This document shows positions 63,780-64,000 of a stretch of 64,000 nt of DNA, piece by piece (the first letter of the stretch is position 1; every line of letters starts with the position of its first letter). The stretch covers positions 4,525,680 through 4,589,679 of the forward strand of contig OZ037767.1 of assembly GCA_964035545.1 (NCBI GenBank), written 5' to 3'. The stretch comes from Bugula neritina (taxonomy: Eukaryota; Bryozoa; Gymnolaemata; Cheilostomatida; Bugulidae). Under the pieces are notes generated by a model that did not search any database, was not told where the DNA came from, and saw only the letters and a program-made list of their open reading frames with translations. A program made the translations under genes and the position numbers.

Positions 63780-64000
63780 CCCCAGCAGGTGAGGTGGGTA
63801 GTACCGGCTGGTTCACCCCGGGGTCGGGGGTTTCGTTTATCAGCCTGTTCTCTCTGCATCTGTTTCATCTCTGCCTGCAATCCCTTTACCATGTCCATCA
63901 GCATGGTCATCTGGTCAGGTGACGAAGTAGTAGCAGCCGCCACGGCCTGTGGGTTTGGCTGATCCGGCTTAGCGACTTCGGGTCGTTCCTCAATCTGACA
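63701..64000 (-). CDS. gag: Gag, C-terminal part (nucleocapsid), cut by the window edge
   Basis: The frame is open from the right edge to a TAA at 63701-63703. It has a short amphipathic, Met/Gln-rich segment and then one CCHC zinc knuckle, CWGCGARGHVRRQC (C-X2-C-X4-H-X4-C), the RNA-binding nucleocapsid motif, and basic residues. It overlaps pol by about 79 nt in the other frame. The matrix and capsid regions, primer-binding site and 5' LTR lie outside the window. No in-frame ATG marks the start here. Confidence 0.93.
   Translation of the reverse strand, partial: CQIEERPEVAKPDQPNPQAVAAATTSSPDQMTMLMDMVKGLQAEMKQMQREQADKRNPRPRGEPAGTTHLTCWGCGARGHVRRQCPHERRMPLNTRGSR

Noticed and set aside
59134-63922. 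Plus-strand and other-frame ORFs inside the retrotransposon
   Set aside because: Shadows of the GC-rich pol frame; none has a recognisable domain.

Overview
The window is a piece of an AT-rich animal nuclear genome. Spliced genes with short exons and GT-AG introns, simple-sequence arrays and intergenic transposons rule out a prokaryote or plasmid. Four host genes could be assembled exon by exon with phases that close, and each gives a complete protein. The lineage cannot be fixed from sequence alone. A nuclear receptor with two DNA-binding domains points to an invertebrate, most likely a protostome, because published 2DBD receptors come mainly from protostomes. The organism also keeps the sperm channel CATSPER2, which many protostomes have lost. 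I infer a non-arthropod, non-nematode invertebrate, possibly a spiralian, with low confidence.

Layout. 1-1230: a 30-bp minisatellite. 3296-5689: a long-arm foldback element. 9401-10718: a short DNA transposon with perfect terminal inverted repeats, followed by about 500 bp of AT simple sequence. 13462-19185 (-): CATSPER2-like sperm cation channel, 13 exons, 766 aa. 20659-26910 (-): BBOF1/CCDC176 basal-body protein, 11 exons, 563 aa. 26911-27410: a 500-bp divergent promoter. 27411-35689 (+): SART1/SNU66 tri-snRNP protein, 18 exons, 763 aa. 36420-57573 (-): nuclear receptor with two DNA-binding domains, 16 exons, 897 aa; its introns hold a second copy of the foldback element and several tandem arrays. 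58437-64000 (-): the 3' LTR, intact pol and 3' part of gag of a Ty3/Gypsy retrotransposon that runs off the right edge.

How the genes relate. BBOF1 and CATSPER2 are both genes of motile cilia or flagella and lie in tandem on the same strand. BBOF1 shares a head-to-head promoter with the housekeeping splicing gene SART1; that promoter has an RFX (X-box)-like half site and an ETS-like site. SART1 and the nuclear receptor converge, with 730 bp between stop codons. The Gypsy LTR lies about 0.86 kb upstream of the receptor start codon in the same orientation, so it could act as an extra promoter.

Most notable points: (1) the two receptor DNA-binding domains have the same exon structure and unusual P-boxes; (2) gag and pol are joined by a textbook -1 frameshift signal; (3) a SART1 intron carries ten 38-bp repeats, each juxtaposing a 3' splice site and a GTAAC, behind an apparent GC donor; (4) an apparently undescribed foldback element family is present in two copies; (5) SART1 has three tandem RS exons of exactly 48 nt. 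All homology calls rest on reading the translations and recognising families; no database search was run.
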